Of a stretch of DNA of 64,000 nucleotides, positions 17,484-27,757 are shown piece by piece. Location: the NCBI GenBank assembly GCA_963763305.1, contig CAVXNP010000001.1, forward strand, positions 2,480,001 through 2,544,000, read 5' to 3'. Source of the DNA: CAVXNP01 sp963763305 (lineage in GTDB: Bacteria > Pseudomonadota > Gammaproteobacteria > Xanthomonadales > Rhodanobacteraceae). The notes beneath the pieces were generated by a model. That model was not told the origin of the DNA. It worked only from the letters and a program-made list of their open reading frames with translations, and did no database searches. Position 1 is the stretch's first letter; each line of letters starts with the position of its first letter. Position numbers and translations under genes: made by a program.

Positions 17484-19596
17484 ATGAAAATGCTTGTTGC
17501 TGCCACCGCCCTGATGCTGGCTGCCGCGCCCACCTGGGCGGCCAAGGCACCGGACACCGGCGTCCATCCATTCGGCGTGCGCGATCTGGTGATGATGGAC
17601 CGGGTTGCCGACCCGCAGTTGTCGCCCGATGGCCGCTACGCCGCCTTCAGCGTGCGCAGCACCGACTATGCGGCCAACAAGGGCACCACCTCGGTGTATG
17701 TGCTGGACCTGGCCGGACGCGGCGGACCGGTGAAGCTGGTGGACAAGGCCGGTTCCGCCCGTTGGTCGGCCGATGGGCACAGTCTGTACTACATGGCCGC
17801 GGCCGACGGCGTGGACCAGCTTTGGCGGCGCGACCTGGACGTGGCCGGCGGTGCGCTGGATCTGGCCCACCCGGGGCCGGCGCGGCAGGTCACGCATGCG
17901 GCGCTGGATCTGGGTGGCTACAAGCTGGCGCCGGACGGCAGCGGTGCGTTGCTGACCTACGACGTATTCCCCGACTGCGCCGATCTGGCCTGTACCCGCG
18001 AGCGGCTCGATGGCGCGGGCCAGAGCAAGGCCAGCGGCGTGCTGTACCACAAGCTTTTCGTGCGGCACTGGGACACCTGGGCGGACGGGCGTCGCAACCA
18101 GCTGTTCGCCGCCCGGTTCGAGGCCGACGGCAACTTGCCGGCGGAGCCAACCCGTGCTCGAGCGGCGGCATCGACGGCGATATCCCCAGCAAGCCGTTCG
18201 GCGACGAGAGCGAGTTTGCCTACGCGCCTGACGGCAAGACGGTGTACTTCGACGTGCGCATCGCCGGCACCACCGAGCCGTGGTCGACCAACTTCGACAT
18301 CTATCGCGTGCCGGCCGACGGCTCGGCGCCGCCGCAGAACCTGACCTCCTCGAACAAGGCCTGGGACGCCTACCCGGTGGCGTCTCCGGATGGCCGCACG
18401 TTGTACTACCTGGCGATGAAGGAGCCCGGCTTCGAGGCAGACCGCTTCGGCATCATGGCGCTGGACCTGGCCAGCGGCCAGACGCGGGAGGTGGACGCGC
18501 AATGGGATCGCTCGCCCGGTGGGCTGAGCTTGTCCGCGGACGGCAAGACGCTGTTCGCCACCGCCGACGACCAGGGCCAGCATCCGCTTGTTCGCCATCG
18601 ACACCGGCAGCGGCAAGGTACGGAAAGCTGGTCGGCGACGGCGCGGTAGGCGGCTTTTCCGTGGCCAATCGAGCGCATCTTGCTGGCGCGCGACGATCTG
18701 CGCCATCCGGCCGACCTGTACACCGTCAGCACGGCCGGCCACGGCCTGAAGCAGGTGACGCATCTCAACGCCGACCGCGCTGGCCCAGGTCAAGACGGGC
18801 GAGGTCGAGTTCTTCACCTTCAAGGGCGCCGACGATGAATCGGTACAGGGCTACGTGGTCAAGCCGGTCGGCTACCGACAAGGGGCAAGAGCTACCCGGT
18901 GGCCTTCATCATCCACGGCGGCCCGCAGGGCGCCATGGACCAACGGCTGGAGCTATCGCTGGAACCCGCAGACCTATGCCGGCCAGGGCTTTGCGGTGGT
19001 TACCATCAACTTCCACGGTTCGACCGGCTACGGCCAGGCGTTCACCAACTCCATCTCCGGCGACTGGGGCGGCAAGCCGCTGCAGGACCTCAAGCTCGGC
19101 TGGCAGGCACGCGCTGGACCGCTACCCTTCCTGGACGGCGACCGCGCGTGTGCGCTGGGCGCCAGCTACGGCGGCTACATGGTGTACTGGATGGCCGGGG
19201 TGTGGAACCAGCCGTGGAAGTGCTTCGTCGACCACGACGGCGTGTTCGACACGCGCGCGATGTACTACGCCACCGAGGAGCTGTGGTTCGAGGAGAAGGA
19301 GAACGGCGGACCGCAGTTCGAGCACCCGGAAAACTACGAGACGTTCAACCCGGTCAACCACGTCAAGGACTGGCGCGTGCCGATGCTGGTGGTGCACAGC
19401 GGGCACGACTACCGCATTCCCGATCACCCAGGGTCTGGGCGCGTTCACCGCGCTGCAGCGGCAAGGCATCCCCAGCGAGTTCCTGACCTTCCCGGAAGAA
19501 AACCACTGGGTGCTCAAGCCGCAGAACAGCGTGCAATGGCACGAAACAGTCAACGCCTGGCTGAAACGCTGGACCGCCACGGACAAGGATCACTGA
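17484..19596 (+). CDS. S9-family prolyl oligopeptidase/dipeptidyl aminopeptidase (frameshifted)
   Basis: Secreted serine peptidase of family S9 (acylaminoacyl/dipeptidyl-peptidase type) that trims peptides in the periplasm. The signal peptide is MKMLVAATALMLAAAPTWAA. A beta-propeller follows (MMDRVADPQLSPDGRYAAFS, KTVYFDVRIAGTTEPWSTNF, YPVASPDGRTLYYLAMKEPG). The C-terminal alpha/beta-hydrolase domain contains FAVVTINFHGSTGYGQAFTN, the nucleophile elbow GASYGGYM near 19160, VHSGHDYRIP with the acid, and FPEENHWVLKP with the catalytic histidine. Frames change near 18150, 18590, 18670, 18780, 18880, 19110 and 19430. Corrected length about 704 residues, normal for the family. It diverges from the ArnT-like gene across 185 bases and ends at the REP array. 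Confidence 0.85.
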
Positions 19597-20640
19597 AGGC
19601 CCGAACCTCGCCTGCTCCACGTTGGGAGCCACCTCCGCTGTGGGAGCAACTTCAGTCGCGACAGCCGTGGTCTTGCGGCGAACTCTGTCGCGGCTGAAGC
19701 CGCTCCCACAGGTGGGTTGCGCGGGCTTCGGGCGCCTTGCCACTTCCATGTTGAGGGACTACCTGCCGCTGTAGGAGCGACTTCAGTCGCGACGGCCATG
19801 GTCTTGCGGCGAACCCTGTCGCGGCTGAAGCCGCTCCCACAGGTGTGGTGCGCGGGCTTCGGGCGCCTTGCCGCTTCCACGTTGAGGGACCACCTCCCGC
19901 TGTGGGAGCGACTTCAGTCGCGACGGCCATGGTCTTGCGGCGAACTCTGTCGCGGCTGAAGCCGCTCCCACAGGTGGGGTGCGCGGGCTTCGGGCGCCTT
20001 GCCATTTCCATGTTGAGGGACTACCTCCCGCTGTGGGAGCGACTTCAGTCGCGACGGCCATGGCCTTGCGGCGAACTGTGTCGCGGCTGAAGCCGCTCCC
20101 ACAGGTGGGTTGCGCGGGCTTCGGGCGCCTTGCCACTTCCATGTTGAGGGACTACCTGCCGCTGTAGGAGCGACTTCAGTCGCGACGGCCATGGCCTTGC
20201 GGCGAGCTCTGTCGCGGCTGAAGCCGCTCCCACAGGTGTGGTTGCGCGGGCTTCGGGCGCCTTGCCAGCTTCCACGTTGAGGGACTACCTCCCGCTGTGG
20301 GAGCGACTTCAGTCGCGACGGCCATGGCCTTGCGGCGAGCTCTGTCGCGGCTGAAGCCGCTCCCACAGGTGTGGTGCGCGGGCTTCGGGCGCCTTGCCGC
20401 TTCCACGTTGAGGGACTACCTGCCGCTGTGGGAGCGACTTCAGTCGCGACGGCCATGGCCTTGCGGCGAGCTCTGTCGCGGCTGAAGCCGCTCCCACAGG
20501 TGGGGTGCGCGGGCTTCGGCGCCTTGCCGCCTCCACGTTGAGAGGCCACCTGCCGCTGTGGGAGCGACTTCAGTCGCGACAGCCGTGGTCTTGCGGCGAA
20601 CTGTGTCGCGGCTGAAGCCGCTCCCACAGGTGTTTGCGAG
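19597..20640. repeat. REP/BIME tandem array, about eight 131-bp units
   Basis: Each unit pairs GTGGGAGCGACTTCAGTCGC with its near-inverse GTCGCGGCTGAAGCCGCTCC across a spacer of about 35 bases, then a linker of about 65 bases containing GCGCGGGCTTCGGGCGCCTT. Units begin near 19638, 19769, 19900, 20030, 20161, 20297, 20427 and 20558. Copies are nearly identical, so expansion is recent. Open frames across it are artefacts. It fills the convergent gap between the S9 peptidase and the RAYT gene. Confidence 0.93.
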
Positions 20641-20668
20641 GGCTTGGGTCTCGTGATCCCAACCACCG

Positions 20669-21157
20669 TCATGGATCGAGATTTTCCAGGCCAGCCTTCC
20701 AGCGCTGGTCCAGGTAGGGGTACTCATGCAGGTTCGTGACCAACCCGGCACGAAGCGGGTTGGCAAGAATGTAGCGAGCGACCTGCGCGATGGCCTCGTC
20801 GCGGCGGAGCGCGTGATCGTGAAAGCCTTTCGCCCAGACCCGCCCGCAACGCCCGAGCCGGGCATTGATTTGGCGCGCACTTGCGCCCTTGAAATGCTGC
20901 GCTGCTCGGGACAGGTCCTGACCATCATCCAGGCAGATCAACCCATGCCAGTGGTCGGGCATCAATACCCAGCAAAGGCACTGGTTGGGAAGCCAGAACG
21001 TTGACTCGGCAAATGTTTCCATCGCAGTCTGCGCCATCCGCGTGTTGGCGAAGTACGGGCGACGCTGCCAGGTCACGGTGGTGAGCAAGTACAGCTGCCC
21101 GCCAAGCGAACGCCGGCCGGTGCGCAGACTCTCGTAGCCAAGGGTGACTGGAGCCAT
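20669..21157 (-). CDS. REP-associated tyrosine transposase (RAYT)
   Basis: Single-strand DNA nuclease of the Y1/HUH (IS200-like) superfamily, domesticated to mobilise REP sequences. ATG 21157 gives 162 residues. QLYLLTTVTWQRRPYFAN is the first strand, LCWVLMPDHWHGLICL carries the HUH-type metal ligands (His69 and His71), and GFHDHALRRDEAIAQVARYI followed by LANPLRAGLV contains the likely catalytic tyrosine (Tyr129). Length and motif order match RAYTs. It is flanked on both sides by arrays of the same REP family (ending at 20640 and starting near 21281), the typical home of a RAYT. The frame is intact. Confidence 0.92.
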   Translation of the reverse strand: MAPVTLGYESLRTGRRSLGGQLYLLTTVTWQRRPYFANTRMAQTAMETFAESTFWLPNQCLCWVLMPDHWHGLICLDDGQDLSRAAQHFKGASARQINARLGRCGRVWAKGFHDHALRRDEAIAQVARYILANPLRAGLVTNLHEYPYLDQRWKAGLENLDP

Positions 21158-21280
21158 GCAATGGACTCTGCCTTTGCTGAGCCCGCCGCGCCATCGGGGC
21201 GATCCGGAGCGCATGTGGGCATGAGCCCGGGCCTGATGTAGGGGCGCGCGTCAACCGGATCGTTCGGCTCGCTACGGATC

Positions 21281-21712
21281 CGTCGCGGCTGAAGCCGCTC
21301 CCACAGGTGTGGTGCGCGGGCTTCGGTGCCTTGCCGCCGCCGCGTTGAGGGGCCACCTCCCACAGGTGGGGTGCGCGGGCTTCGGGTGCCTTGCCACTTC
21401 CATGTTGAGCGGCCACCTGCCGCTGTGGGAGCGACTTCAGTCGCGACGGCCATGGCTTGCGGCGAACTCTGTCGCGGCTGAAGCCGCTCCCACAGGTGGG
21501 TTTGGGGGCTTCGGTGCTTCGCCGCCTCCGCGTTGAGGGGCCACCTGCCGCTGTGGGAGCGACTTCAGTCGCGACGGCCGTGGCTTGCGGCGAACTCTGT
21601 CGCGGCTGAAGCCGCTCCCACAGGGTGGGCTTGGGGGCTTCGGGCGCGTTGCCGCCTCCAGGTTGAGGGCCACCTGCCGCTGTGGGAGCGACTTCAGTCG
21701 CGACCGCTACCC
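21281..21712. repeat. REP/BIME array on the other side of the RAYT gene
   Basis: About three and a half units of the same REP family as at 19597-20640: inverted REP near 21283, a truncated linker, then paired REPs near 21424, 21554 and a half-unit near 21683. The linkers differ slightly from the first array. It abuts the 3' end of corA. The stretch 21158-21280 upstream of the RAYT start holds no other gene that I can see. Confidence 0.9.
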
Positions 21713-21745
21713 CGCGCCACGCTGCCGACTGGCCGGCGGATCTGC

Positions 21746-22774
21746 CTACAGCCAGCCGGACCTGCGCAGCCAGGCGTAGATGCCGCCGACCACGCCGATG
21801 ACCACCGCGATCACCAGCGGATAGGCCCATGGCTGGCTCAATTCGGGCATGTGGGTGAAGTTCATGCCGTACCAGCTGGTGAGCAGGGTGGGGGCCGCCA
21901 GCATGGCGGCCCAGCCGGCGAGCTTCTTCATGACCTCGTTCTGCCCGAAGGTGACCAGCGACAGGTTGACGTTGATCGCCGCGGCGAGCATTTCGCGCAT
22001 GGCGCTGATCGACTCGTTGACGCGGAACACGTGGTCGTAGACGTCGCGGAAATACGGCCGCAACGGATCGGGAATCGCCTGCGGGTGCAGCCGTACCAGC
22101 TGGCTGGTGACGTCCTGCAGCGGGGCCACCGCAAGGCGCAGGGTCATCAGGTCGCGCTGCATGTCGTACAGGCGGTGCACCGTGCTGCGCTTGAAGGTCT
22201 CGGCGAAGATGTCGTTTTCGAGCTTGTGCAGTTCCTCGCGGAAGTCGCGCACGATCGGCAGCATGTTGTCGACGATGAAATCGAGCACGCCATACAAGCC
22301 GTAGCTGGGCCCGTTGCTCATCATCTCCGGGGCGTGCTCGCAGGTGCGCCGGGCCGGGGCGTACGACAGCGAGGCGCCGTGGCGCACGGTGACCAGGTAG
22401 CGCGCGCCCAGGAAGATGTGGGTTTCACCGAAGGCCAGGCTGCCCTCGACCAGCTGGGCGGTCTGCACCACCAGGAACAGCGAATCCCCGTAGACCTCGA
22501 TCTTGGTGCGCTGGTGCGCGTTGTGGGCGTCCTCGATGGCCAGGTCGTGCAGGTCGAACTCCTCCTGCAGCTTCTCCAGCAGGCCTTCGCTCGGCTCGTG
22601 CAGGCCCACCCAGACGAAGGTGTCCGGTTCCTTCAGGATCTCGCTGATGTCGTCCAGCCGGGTGTCGCCGATGCGGGTGCCATCGTTCCGGTAGGCCACG
22701 CAATTGACCACCATGCCCGGGGCGGGCAGGTCGGGCGTGGCGACGGTGGAGGGAAACGAAGGCATCGCCTGCAT
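21746..22774 (-). CDS. corA: CorA-type magnesium/cobalt transporter
   Basis: Homopentameric Mg2+ channel of the CorA/2-TM-GxN family. The long cytoplasmic N-terminal domain (VVNCVAYRNDGTRIGDTRLD, FVWVGLHEPSEGLLEKLQEE, IEVYGDSLFLVVQTAQLVEG) is followed by the stalk helix (NESISAMREMLAAAINVNLS). Two C-terminal membrane segments follow: KKLAGWAAMLAAPTLLTSW, the YGMNF signature at the pore mouth, and PLVIAVVIGVVGGIYAWLRR. 342 residues from ATG 22774. A second ATG at 22765 is equally possible; AAGG lies close before the first. Intact. It diverges from relA across about 147 bases. Confidence 0.93.
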   Translation of the reverse strand: MQAMPSFPSTVATPDLPAPGMVVNCVAYRNDGTRIGDTRLDDISEILKEPDTFVWVGLHEPSEGLLEKLQEEFDLHDLAIEDAHNAHQRTKIEVYGDSLFLVVQTAQLVEGSLAFGETHIFLGARYLVTVRHGASLSYAPARRTCEHAPEMMSNGPSYGLYGVLDFIVDNMLPIVRDFREELHKLENDIFAETFKRSTVHRLYDMQRDLMTLRLAVAPLQDVTSQLVRLHPQAIPDPLRPYFRDVYDHVFRVNESISAMREMLAAAINVNLSLVTFGQNEVMKKLAGWAAMLAAPTLLTSWYGMNFTHMPELSQPWAYPLVIAVVIGVVGGIYAWLRRSGWL

Positions 22775-22921
22775 GATGCCTTGGGGTCCGATGCGCGGCA
22801 ATGAACGCCTGCCGGACCGATCGGCGGCCTCGGTTGCGGTGGTGTCTCGCGGATGCGGTCGAGCGCGCGGTCCGCGAGCGTCACTGGGACTACAATGGCC
22901 GTCCGTTCCGAAGATACTGCC

Positions 22922-25055
22922 ATGGCCGACGATTCCGCCCAGCCGATCACCCCCCTGGCGCAATGGCGCGAGCGGGCCGGTGCGTTGGCGCCGGAGCTGG
23001 ACCAGGCGCTGCAGATGTGCGCGCAGCGGATCGCGCGGCAGGAGGCCTGCTGCGACGTACTCGACCTGCTGGCGCACCTGGGCGGCGATCCGCAGACCCA
23101 GGCGGCGGCGCTCTGGTTCGAGTTGGCGCGGGTCGATCCGGCGGCGTGGGAGACGCACGCCAAGGCGCTTGCCCTGCCGCTGAGGCGACTGGTCGAGGGC
23201 CAGCTGGCCGCCGAGAAGGTGTGGGCCCTGCACGCCCAGCGCGAGACAGGGGCGACCGAGGGCCTGCGCCGCCTGCTGCTGGCGATCATCCAGGATCTTC
23301 GCGTGGTGCTGGTGCTGCTGGCGCGGCAGCTGGCCGGCATGCGCTCGGCGATGGCCCTGCCCGAGGCCGAGCGCCTGGCGCTGGCGCGGCTGACGCGTGA
23401 CATCCATGCGCCGCTGGCCAACCGGCTGGGCATCTGGCAGCTCAAATGGGAGCTGGAGGACCTGGCGTTTCGGTACCTGCAGCCGGATACCTACAAGCGC
23501 ATCGCCCGCCTGCTGGACGAGCGTCGCGCCGATCGCGAGGCGTTCATCCGCGCGGCGCTGGACGAGCTGTCGCGTGCACTGGGCGCGGCCGGGATCGAAG
23601 CCGACCTGGCCGGTCGGCCCAAGCACATCTATTCGATCTGGAAGAAGATGCAGCGCAAGTCGCTGGATTTCTCCGACCTGTACGACATCCGCGCGGTGCG
23701 CATCCTGGTCGATTCGGTGGGCGACTGCTACGCCGCGCTGGGCGTGGTGCACAGCCTGTGGCCGCACCTGCCCGGTGAATTCGACGATTACCTGGCGCGG
23801 CCCAAGGCCAACGGCTACCGCTCGCTGCACACCGCGGTGATCGGCCCGCAGGGCAAGACCCTGGAGGTGCAGATCCGCACGCACGAGATGCACCAGCGCC
23901 AACGAGCTGGGCGTGGCCGCGCACTGGCGCTACAAGGAGGGCGGCGGCGCGGACGCGGAGTTCGAGAACAAGATCGCCTGGATGCGCAAGCTGCTGGAGC
24001 CCAGGGGCGAAGGCGACGATGCACTGGCCAGCGAGTTGCAGACGGCGCTGCTGGAGGACCGGGTCTACCTGCTGACCCCCAAGGGCGAGGTGTTCGACCT
24101 GCCGCGCGGCGCCACCGTGCTCGATTTCGCCTACCACGTGCATACCGAGGTCGGTCACCGTTGCCGTGGCGCCCGGGTCAATGGGCGAATCGTGCCGCTG
24201 ACCCACCAGCCGGCCAGCGGCGATCGGGTGGAGATCATCACCGCCAAGCTGGCCGAGCCCAGTCGCGACTGGCTGTCGACGCACCACGGCTACCTGCATA
24301 CCTCGCGTGCGCGAGAAAAGGTGCGCGCGTGGTTCCGCCGCATCGCGCACGACGCCAACGTGGCCGCCGGCCGCGCCATCTTCGAGCGCGAACTGAAGCG
24401 GCTGGCGCTGGGGCCGGCCGACAGCGCCTGGCTGCCGGCCCACTTCCACCTTAAGAGCCACGACGAGCTGCTGGTGGCGCTGGCGCTGGGCGATGTGTCG
24501 CCGGGCCAGATCGCGCGGCTGCTGCAGGAGGGGGCGCAGCCGGCCGAGCCGCAGCGGCGCCCGGTGCCGACCAGTGCGCCACGCAGCGGCACGCCCGACG
24601 GTGGCAGCCTGCGCATCGAGGGCGTCGGCAATCTGCTGACCGTGCTGGCGCGCTGCTGCCAACCGCTGCCGGGCGACCCGGTGCGGGGCTTCATCACCAA
24701 GGGCCGTGGCGTTTCGGTGCATCGCGCCGATTGCCCCAGCCTGCTGCGGCTGGCTGCGCGGGATCCGGACCGGGTCATCGACGTGGAATGGGGCGGCAGC
24801 GGCGCACGCGCCTACGAGGTGGAGATCGAGTTGCGCGGCTACGACCGCAAAGGCCTGCAGAAGGACGTCACCAGCGTGATCAGCAACCTGGGCACGCATA
24901 TCCTGGCGTCGTCCAGCCGCATGTTTGCCCGCAGTGGCGAAGTGGAAATGCGCTTCACGTTGCGCGTGCGCGACTACGAGCATCTTTCCAACCTGCTCGG
25001 CAGGCTGGTGGCGTTGCCGAACGTGGTCGAGGCGCACCGCGTCAGCGGCAGCTGA
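22922..25055 (+). CDS. relA: GTP pyrophosphokinase RelA ((p)ppGpp synthetase I), one frameshift
   Basis: Ribosome-associated alarmone synthetase. The N-terminal hydrolase-like domain lacks the HD/ED metal-binding motif of SpoT (the region reads LWFELARVDPAAWETHA), so this is RelA rather than SpoT. The synthetase domain has GRPKHIYSIWKKM near residue 232, LYDIRAVRILV, RPKANGYRSLHTAV near 293 and EVQIRTHEMH. One extra base near 23900 shifts the frame; translation resumes with AAHWRYKEGGGADAEFENKI. The TGS domain (VYLLTPKGEVFDLPRGATVL) begins near residue 381 and the ACT domain ends the protein (LRVRDYEHLSNLLGRLVALP). About 710 residues. I prefer ATG 22922, but 22895 in frame is also possible. 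Confidence 0.93.
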
Positions 25056-25131
25056 ACGCGCGCCCGCGCGGCGGGCTTGGCCGGCCGGACGCGATGGTAA
25101 GCTGCCACGACTTTGGCGATTGCCGGACCCC

Positions 25132-26784
25132 ATGAACGGACGCAAAGACCAGCACGACAGCCGCCGCGGGCGCGTCGATCCCACCCTGGGCGATCTTGGC
25201 CTGCTCGCCGAGCCGGCGCCGGCCAGCGAGCCGGAAGATGTCCTGCCGCGGATCGATCTGGAGCCAGGCACGCGGCGTATGCCTCGTCGCCCGCCACGGC
25301 CGCAGCGGCGCTGGCCGGTGTGGGTGGGAATGGCCGCCTTGGTTGCGCTGGCGCTGGTGCTTTGGGCGAACCAGGATCACCTGCGCGGGCTGGTGCCGCG
25401 CACCGAGCTCAACGATGTGCTGGCACGGGCGGAACTGGCGCTCCAGGCAGGCCGGCTGGAGGGCGGCGACGGGCAGAGCGCGCATGAGCTGTTCGCCAAG
25501 GCGCGGGCGCTGGAGCCGGACAACGAACGCGCACGCGATGGCCTGCACCAGGTCGGCATGGCCGAGTTGTCGCGCGCCGACGCGGCCTTTCGCGACGGCG
25601 ACCTGGCCCGGGCGCAATCGGTCCTGTCCGATGCCCGCGAGGTCCTCGGTGGCGGCCGTGACGTCGACCACCTCGAGCAGCAGATCGCGCATGCGCGCGC
25701 CGCCTCGATGTCGCCGGGCGGGACGATCGACCAGGCCCAGCAGGCGTTGGCGGCGGGTGAGCTTGAAGGCGATGCCGGCGCCGCTGCGCTCTACCAGAAG
25801 GTATTGCGTGCCGACCCCAACAACGCGGTGGCGGCGCACGGACTGGACAAGGTCGGGGCTGCTCTTGCTGCCCGGGCGCATGCCGCCCTGGACGCCGGCA
25901 ACGACGCGGCCGCCAGCGACCTGGTCGACCAGTTGGCCGCCTTGCTGCCGAACTACGGCGAGCTGCCCGAGCTGCGCGCGATCCAGGAACAACACCGGCA
26001 GCAACAGGCGCAGGCAGTGGACGACGCGCTGGCGCGTGGCGAGCAGGCGCTGCGTGCCGGCCGCATCGGCGGCTCCGGCGACGACAGCGCGCTGGCGGCC
26101 TTCCGCAAGGCACTGACGCTGGATCCACACAATGCGCGTGCCCAGGCCGGGCTGGGCCAGGTGGCGCAGGCGCTGGTGGTGCAGGCGAATGCGGCCCTGG
26201 ACAGCGACGATCGCTACCAGGCCAGGGTATTGCTGGACCGGGCCGCGGAGCTGGCGCCGTCGTCCAGCGACCTGGCCGCCGCACGCGCCCGGCTGGAGGC
26301 CGAGCCGGCCACCCCCACGCTGGCGCCGCTGGCATTGACCCCACAGCAGACCGAGCAGGTGCTGGACCTGGTCCGCCGCGCCAGGGATGCGGCGCAGGCG
26401 GGCCGGATCATGCTGCCGCCCGGTGAGAGCGCCTACGACCTCTACCGCAGCGCGCTTGCCATCGACGGCAACAACGCCGCGGCACGTGCCGGGTTGCAGG
26501 ACCTGCCGCAACTGGTCTCGCGGCAGCTGGAGCAGGCCATCGAGGACGGCCAGCTGACCCGTGCCGACAGCCTGTTGCGCGAGCTTGGTGACCTGGCTCC
26601 GGCCGATGCGGTGGGCCTGGGGCTGCGCCAGCGACTGGCATCGGCCTGGCTGGAGCAGGCCGGGCAGCAGTTGGATCGGGGCGATCGGGGCGGGGCCCTG
26701 CAGTCGCTGCAGCGCGCCCGCAGACTCGATCCGCAGCAGCCGGGCATGCAGCAGTTGGCCGCCCGGCTGCAAGGCAACCGATGA
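25132..26784 (+). CDS. Single-pass inner-membrane protein with TPR-like repeats
   Basis: 550 residues, intact. A proline- and acid-rich cytoplasmic N-terminus (DLGLLAEPAPASEPEDVLPR) precedes one membrane segment at about residues 62-79 (WVGMAALVALALVLWA), so the rest should be periplasmic. The remainder is alpha-helical with repeating units of the form ALQAGRLEGGDGQSAHELFA, ALAAGELEGDAGAAALYQKV, ALRAGRIGGSGDDSALAAFR and DAAQAGRIMLPPGESAYDLY, each followed by a DPxNxxAxxGL-type helix pair. The period is about 70-100 residues. Such proteins are common in xanthomonads and are often annotated as tetratricopeptide proteins. I do not recognise a specific function. It follows relA by 76 bases and is followed closely by an SDR gene. 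Confidence 0.8.
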   Translation: MNGRKDQHDSRRGRVDPTLGDLGLLAEPAPASEPEDVLPRIDLEPGTRRMPRRPPRPQRRWPVWVGMAALVALALVLWANQDHLRGLVPRTELNDVLARAELALQAGRLEGGDGQSAHELFAKARALEPDNERARDGLHQVGMAELSRADAAFRDGDLARAQSVLSDAREVLGGGRDVDHLEQQIAHARAASMSPGGTIDQAQQALAAGELEGDAGAAALYQKVLRADPNNAVAAHGLDKVGAALAARAHAALDAGNDAAASDLVDQLAALLPNYGELPELRAIQEQHRQQQAQAVDDALARGEQALRAGRIGGSGDDSALAAFRKALTLDPHNARAQAGLGQVAQALVVQANAALDSDDRYQARVLLDRAAELAPSSSDLAAARARLEAEPATPTLAPLALTPQQTEQVLDLVRRARDAAQAGRIMLPPGESAYDLYRSALAIDGNNAAARAGLQDLPQLVSRQLEQAIEDGQLTRADSLLRELGDLAPADAVGLGLRQRLASAWLEQAGQQLDRGDRGGALQSLQRARRLDPQQPGMQQLAARLQGNR

Positions 26785-26797
26785 CCCGCGGTTCTGC

Positions 26798-27640
26798 ATG
26801 AGCACACTCGTTTTCGGCGGCAGCAGCCAGATCGGTCGGTTCCTGTTGCCACAGCTGGTTGCCCAGGGCGACCAGGTGGTGGCCGTCAGTCGCATCCGGC
26901 AAGCGCCGCAGCCCGGCGTGCGCTGGATCGTCGGGGCATTGCCCGACGCCGTGGCGACGATGCCGCAGGCAGTGTCCGCGATCGTGTGCTTCGGCCCGCT
27001 GCTGCCGTTTGCCCGGTGGCTGGCTGCCGCAGCGCCGGGCGGAGCACCGCGAGTGGTGGCGACCAGTTCGATGAGCGCGCAGAGCAAGCAGGACTCACTG
27101 GTTCCTGCCGAACGAGCGGTGGCCAGGCAGCTGCGCGATGGCGAGGCCGAGCTGGCGCGCGCCTGCGCCGGCATCGGATGCGACTGGACCGTGTTGCGCC
27201 CGACGCTGATCTACGGCGCCGGGCTGGACAAGAGTCTGACCCCGATCGCGCGCCGGGCGATGCGGCTGCGGGTGTTTCCGTTGCCGGCCGGGTGCGGCCT
27301 GCGCCAGCCGGTGCACGCCCAGGACATCGCCAGCGCAGTGTTGGCCGCGCTGCAGCGTCCGGCGGCTGCCGGGCGGGTGCTGGCGCTGGGTGGTGGCGAG
27401 CGCCTGCCAGCGCAGGAGATGTTTTCGCGGGTGCGCCAGAGCCTGCCGGTATCGACCGTGGCCGTACCGGTACCGCGCTGGGTCCTGAGCCTGGGACGCC
27501 GCGTCGCCCCGCGATTGCGGGGGCCGCTCGACCGGCTGGAGGTCGACCTGATCGCCGACAACCACGAGATCGAGGACGTGCTCGGGGTGTCGCCGCGACC
27601 GTTCCGTCCCGATGCGGCGTGCTGGCTGCCGCCGGTGTGA
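26798..27640 (+). CDS. NAD(P)-binding atypical SDR / epimerase-like protein
   Basis: 280 residues starting MSTLVFGGSSQIGRFLLPQL, a Rossmann loop of GGSSQIG type. VVATSSMSAQSKQDSLVPAE holds a catalytic-site-like Ser region, and CDWTVLRPTLIYGAGLDKSL is the usual LRPTLIYG substrate-loop motif of NAD-dependent epimerase-like proteins. VHAQDIASAVLAALQRPAAA and RVLALGGGERLPAQEMFSRV follow. The canonical YxxxK is not obvious, so catalysis is uncertain and it may be an atypical SDR. It lies 13 bases after the TPR gene, so the two are likely cotranscribed. Intact, function unknown. Confidence 0.8.
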   Translation: MSTLVFGGSSQIGRFLLPQLVAQGDQVVAVSRIRQAPQPGVRWIVGALPDAVATMPQAVSAIVCFGPLLPFARWLAAAAPGGAPRVVATSSMSAQSKQDSLVPAERAVARQLRDGEAELARACAGIGCDWTVLRPTLIYGAGLDKSLTPIARRAMRLRVFPLPAGCGLRQPVHAQDIASAVLAALQRPAAAGRVLALGGGERLPAQEMFSRVRQSLPVSTVAVPVPRWVLSLGRRVAPRLRGPLDRLEVDLIADNHEIEDVLGVSPRPFRPDAACWLPPV

Positions 27641-27757
27641 GATGCCCGCATCCGGCCCGCCTTCTGCCCGCGTTCTGCCCGATAAGCGCTTGCCGCGTTC
27701 AGATGCCCTCGGGGTGCCAGGCCCTATGATCGGTTCACTCCGTTACTGGATCCGTCC

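Noticed and set aside
19597..21712. CRISPR array
   Set aside because: Units are 131 bp, contain inverted REP pairs, have no unique spacers and no cas genes nearby; a RAYT explains them.
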